A stretch of 64,000 nt of DNA from Apostichopus japonicus. Its lineage: Eukaryota; Echinodermata; Holothuroidea; Aspidochirotida; Stichopodidae. This document shows, in pieces, positions 63,526-64,000 of the stretch. A program made the translations under genes and the position numbers. The notes under the pieces are model-generated. The model worked only from the letters and a program-made list of their open reading frames with translations. It was not told where the DNA came from and searched no databases. The stretch is from contig NC_092577.1 in assembly GCF_037975245.1 (NCBI RefSeq), forward strand, positions 14,067,013 to 14,131,012, written 5' to 3'. Within the stretch, counting starts at the first letter, position 1, and each line of letters starts with the position of its first letter.

Positions 63526-64000
63526 CAGGAATTGAAACTGTTTTATAGAGGAGATGTCGGCATGGTTGTAAGGGCAAAGCGACTTACTACTCAAGAAATC
63601 ACACAAAACGTGAAAAGAGTCATCCAAAAGATTGTCTCTAACGGTTCCATTGACCGCAAGTTAGGCCAAAACCTCCTGGAAAACGACCCAAAACCTGGTC
63701 GCTTTTATTTTCTGCCTAAAATTCACAAAGAAGGCAATCCCGGGAGGCCCATAATATCGGGTAATGGCACAGCGACTGAAAAAATTTCCAAATTCGTGGA
63801 TCTCCTCATCCAACCTCTCGTTTCGGCCCTACCGTCCTATGTGCAGGACACTACGGATTTCATCCGGAAAATTGGGGAAATAAAAAATCTTCCCTTATCT
63901 TCTCTGTTAGTTACCTTGGATGTGTCTTCGTTATACACAAATATCCCTAACGAAGAGGGCATTTCGGCCTGCACAAAAGCATTCAAACCGAAACGTGGCA
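63526..64000 (+). CDS. Penelope-like reverse transcriptase, partial
   Basis: Open from after the stop at 63523-63525 to the window edge; the first ATG in frame is at 63562. Conserved blocks are RFYFLPKIHKEGNPGRPIIS (the finger motif before motif A), FVDLLIQPLVSALPSYVQDT, and motif A LLVTLDVSSLYTNIPNEEGI with its catalytic D. No stop or frameshift is seen in the 158 codons present, so this copy may be more intact than the one at 60.8-61.6 kb. The two differ clearly in motif A and belong to different subfamilies. The expected YVDD motif and any endonuclease lie beyond the edge. Confidence 0.88.

Larger units (their letters stand above)
63435..64000 (+). mobile_element. Penelope-like retroelement, running off the right edge
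   Basis: The left part (63435-63525) holds a terminal motif with a hammerhead-like fold on the minus strand (63461-63499). It is followed by an open plus-strand frame encoding the N-terminal reverse transcriptase of a Penelope-like element. Confidence 0.88.

Overview
This window is animal (eukaryotic) genomic DNA. Genes are split by GT-AG introns, intergenic DNA is AT-rich, and there are many short interspersed elements, DNA transposons, Penelope-like retroelements and minisatellites. No bacterial gene layout, operon or CRISPR array is present. The two host genes and the repeat types fit a marine invertebrate deuterostome, perhaps an echinoderm such as a sea cucumber. That assignment is inference and the sequence alone does not prove it.

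Host genes. (1) GEMIN7, a single coding exon on the minus strand (9950-10213), encodes an 87-residue Sm-fold subunit of the SMN complex. A likely 5' UTR intron extends upstream to about 11058. (2) TTC39C, on the plus strand (19478-37587), can be rebuilt as 12 coding exons whose phases all agree. They give a 602-residue Iml2/TTC39-family tetratricopeptide protein. The two genes are divergent, and a 6.7 kb Mutator-like transposon (11699-18426) lies between them.

Layout. 1-9.9 kb is gene-free: two tRNA-derived SINE copies, G-rich minisatellites, a 1.0 kb hAT-like element with perfect 8-bp target duplications, and a TTAA-flanked MITE. 9.95-11.1 kb is GEMIN7. 11.7-18.4 kb is the MULE, with 10-bp target duplications, terminal inverted repeats, a decayed transposase and a large one-sided subterminal repeat array. 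19.4-38.4 kb is TTC39C. Its introns hold SINEs, hammerhead-like Penelope remnants and a 1.1 kb 22-bp minisatellite. One acceptor-plus-exon segment is repeated five times, and a 137-bp minisatellite follows the stop codon. 38.4-48.2 kb has no recognisable gene. 48.2-64 kb is a transposon graveyard: nested hAT-like elements, a SINE with a U2 snRNA-derived head, LINE 3' ends, a 120-bp minisatellite, a Penelope-like element inside a hAT-like element, and a second Penelope-like element running off the right edge.

Most noteworthy are the MULE with its subterminal array, the U2-headed SINE, the nested Penelope/hAT insertion, the hammerhead-like motifs, the amplified splice-acceptor/exon unit in TTC39C, and a spacerless 56-bp palindrome. 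All element boundaries come from reading target duplications and inverted repeats by eye. Family names marked as likely rest on remembered protein and terminus motifs, not on searches.
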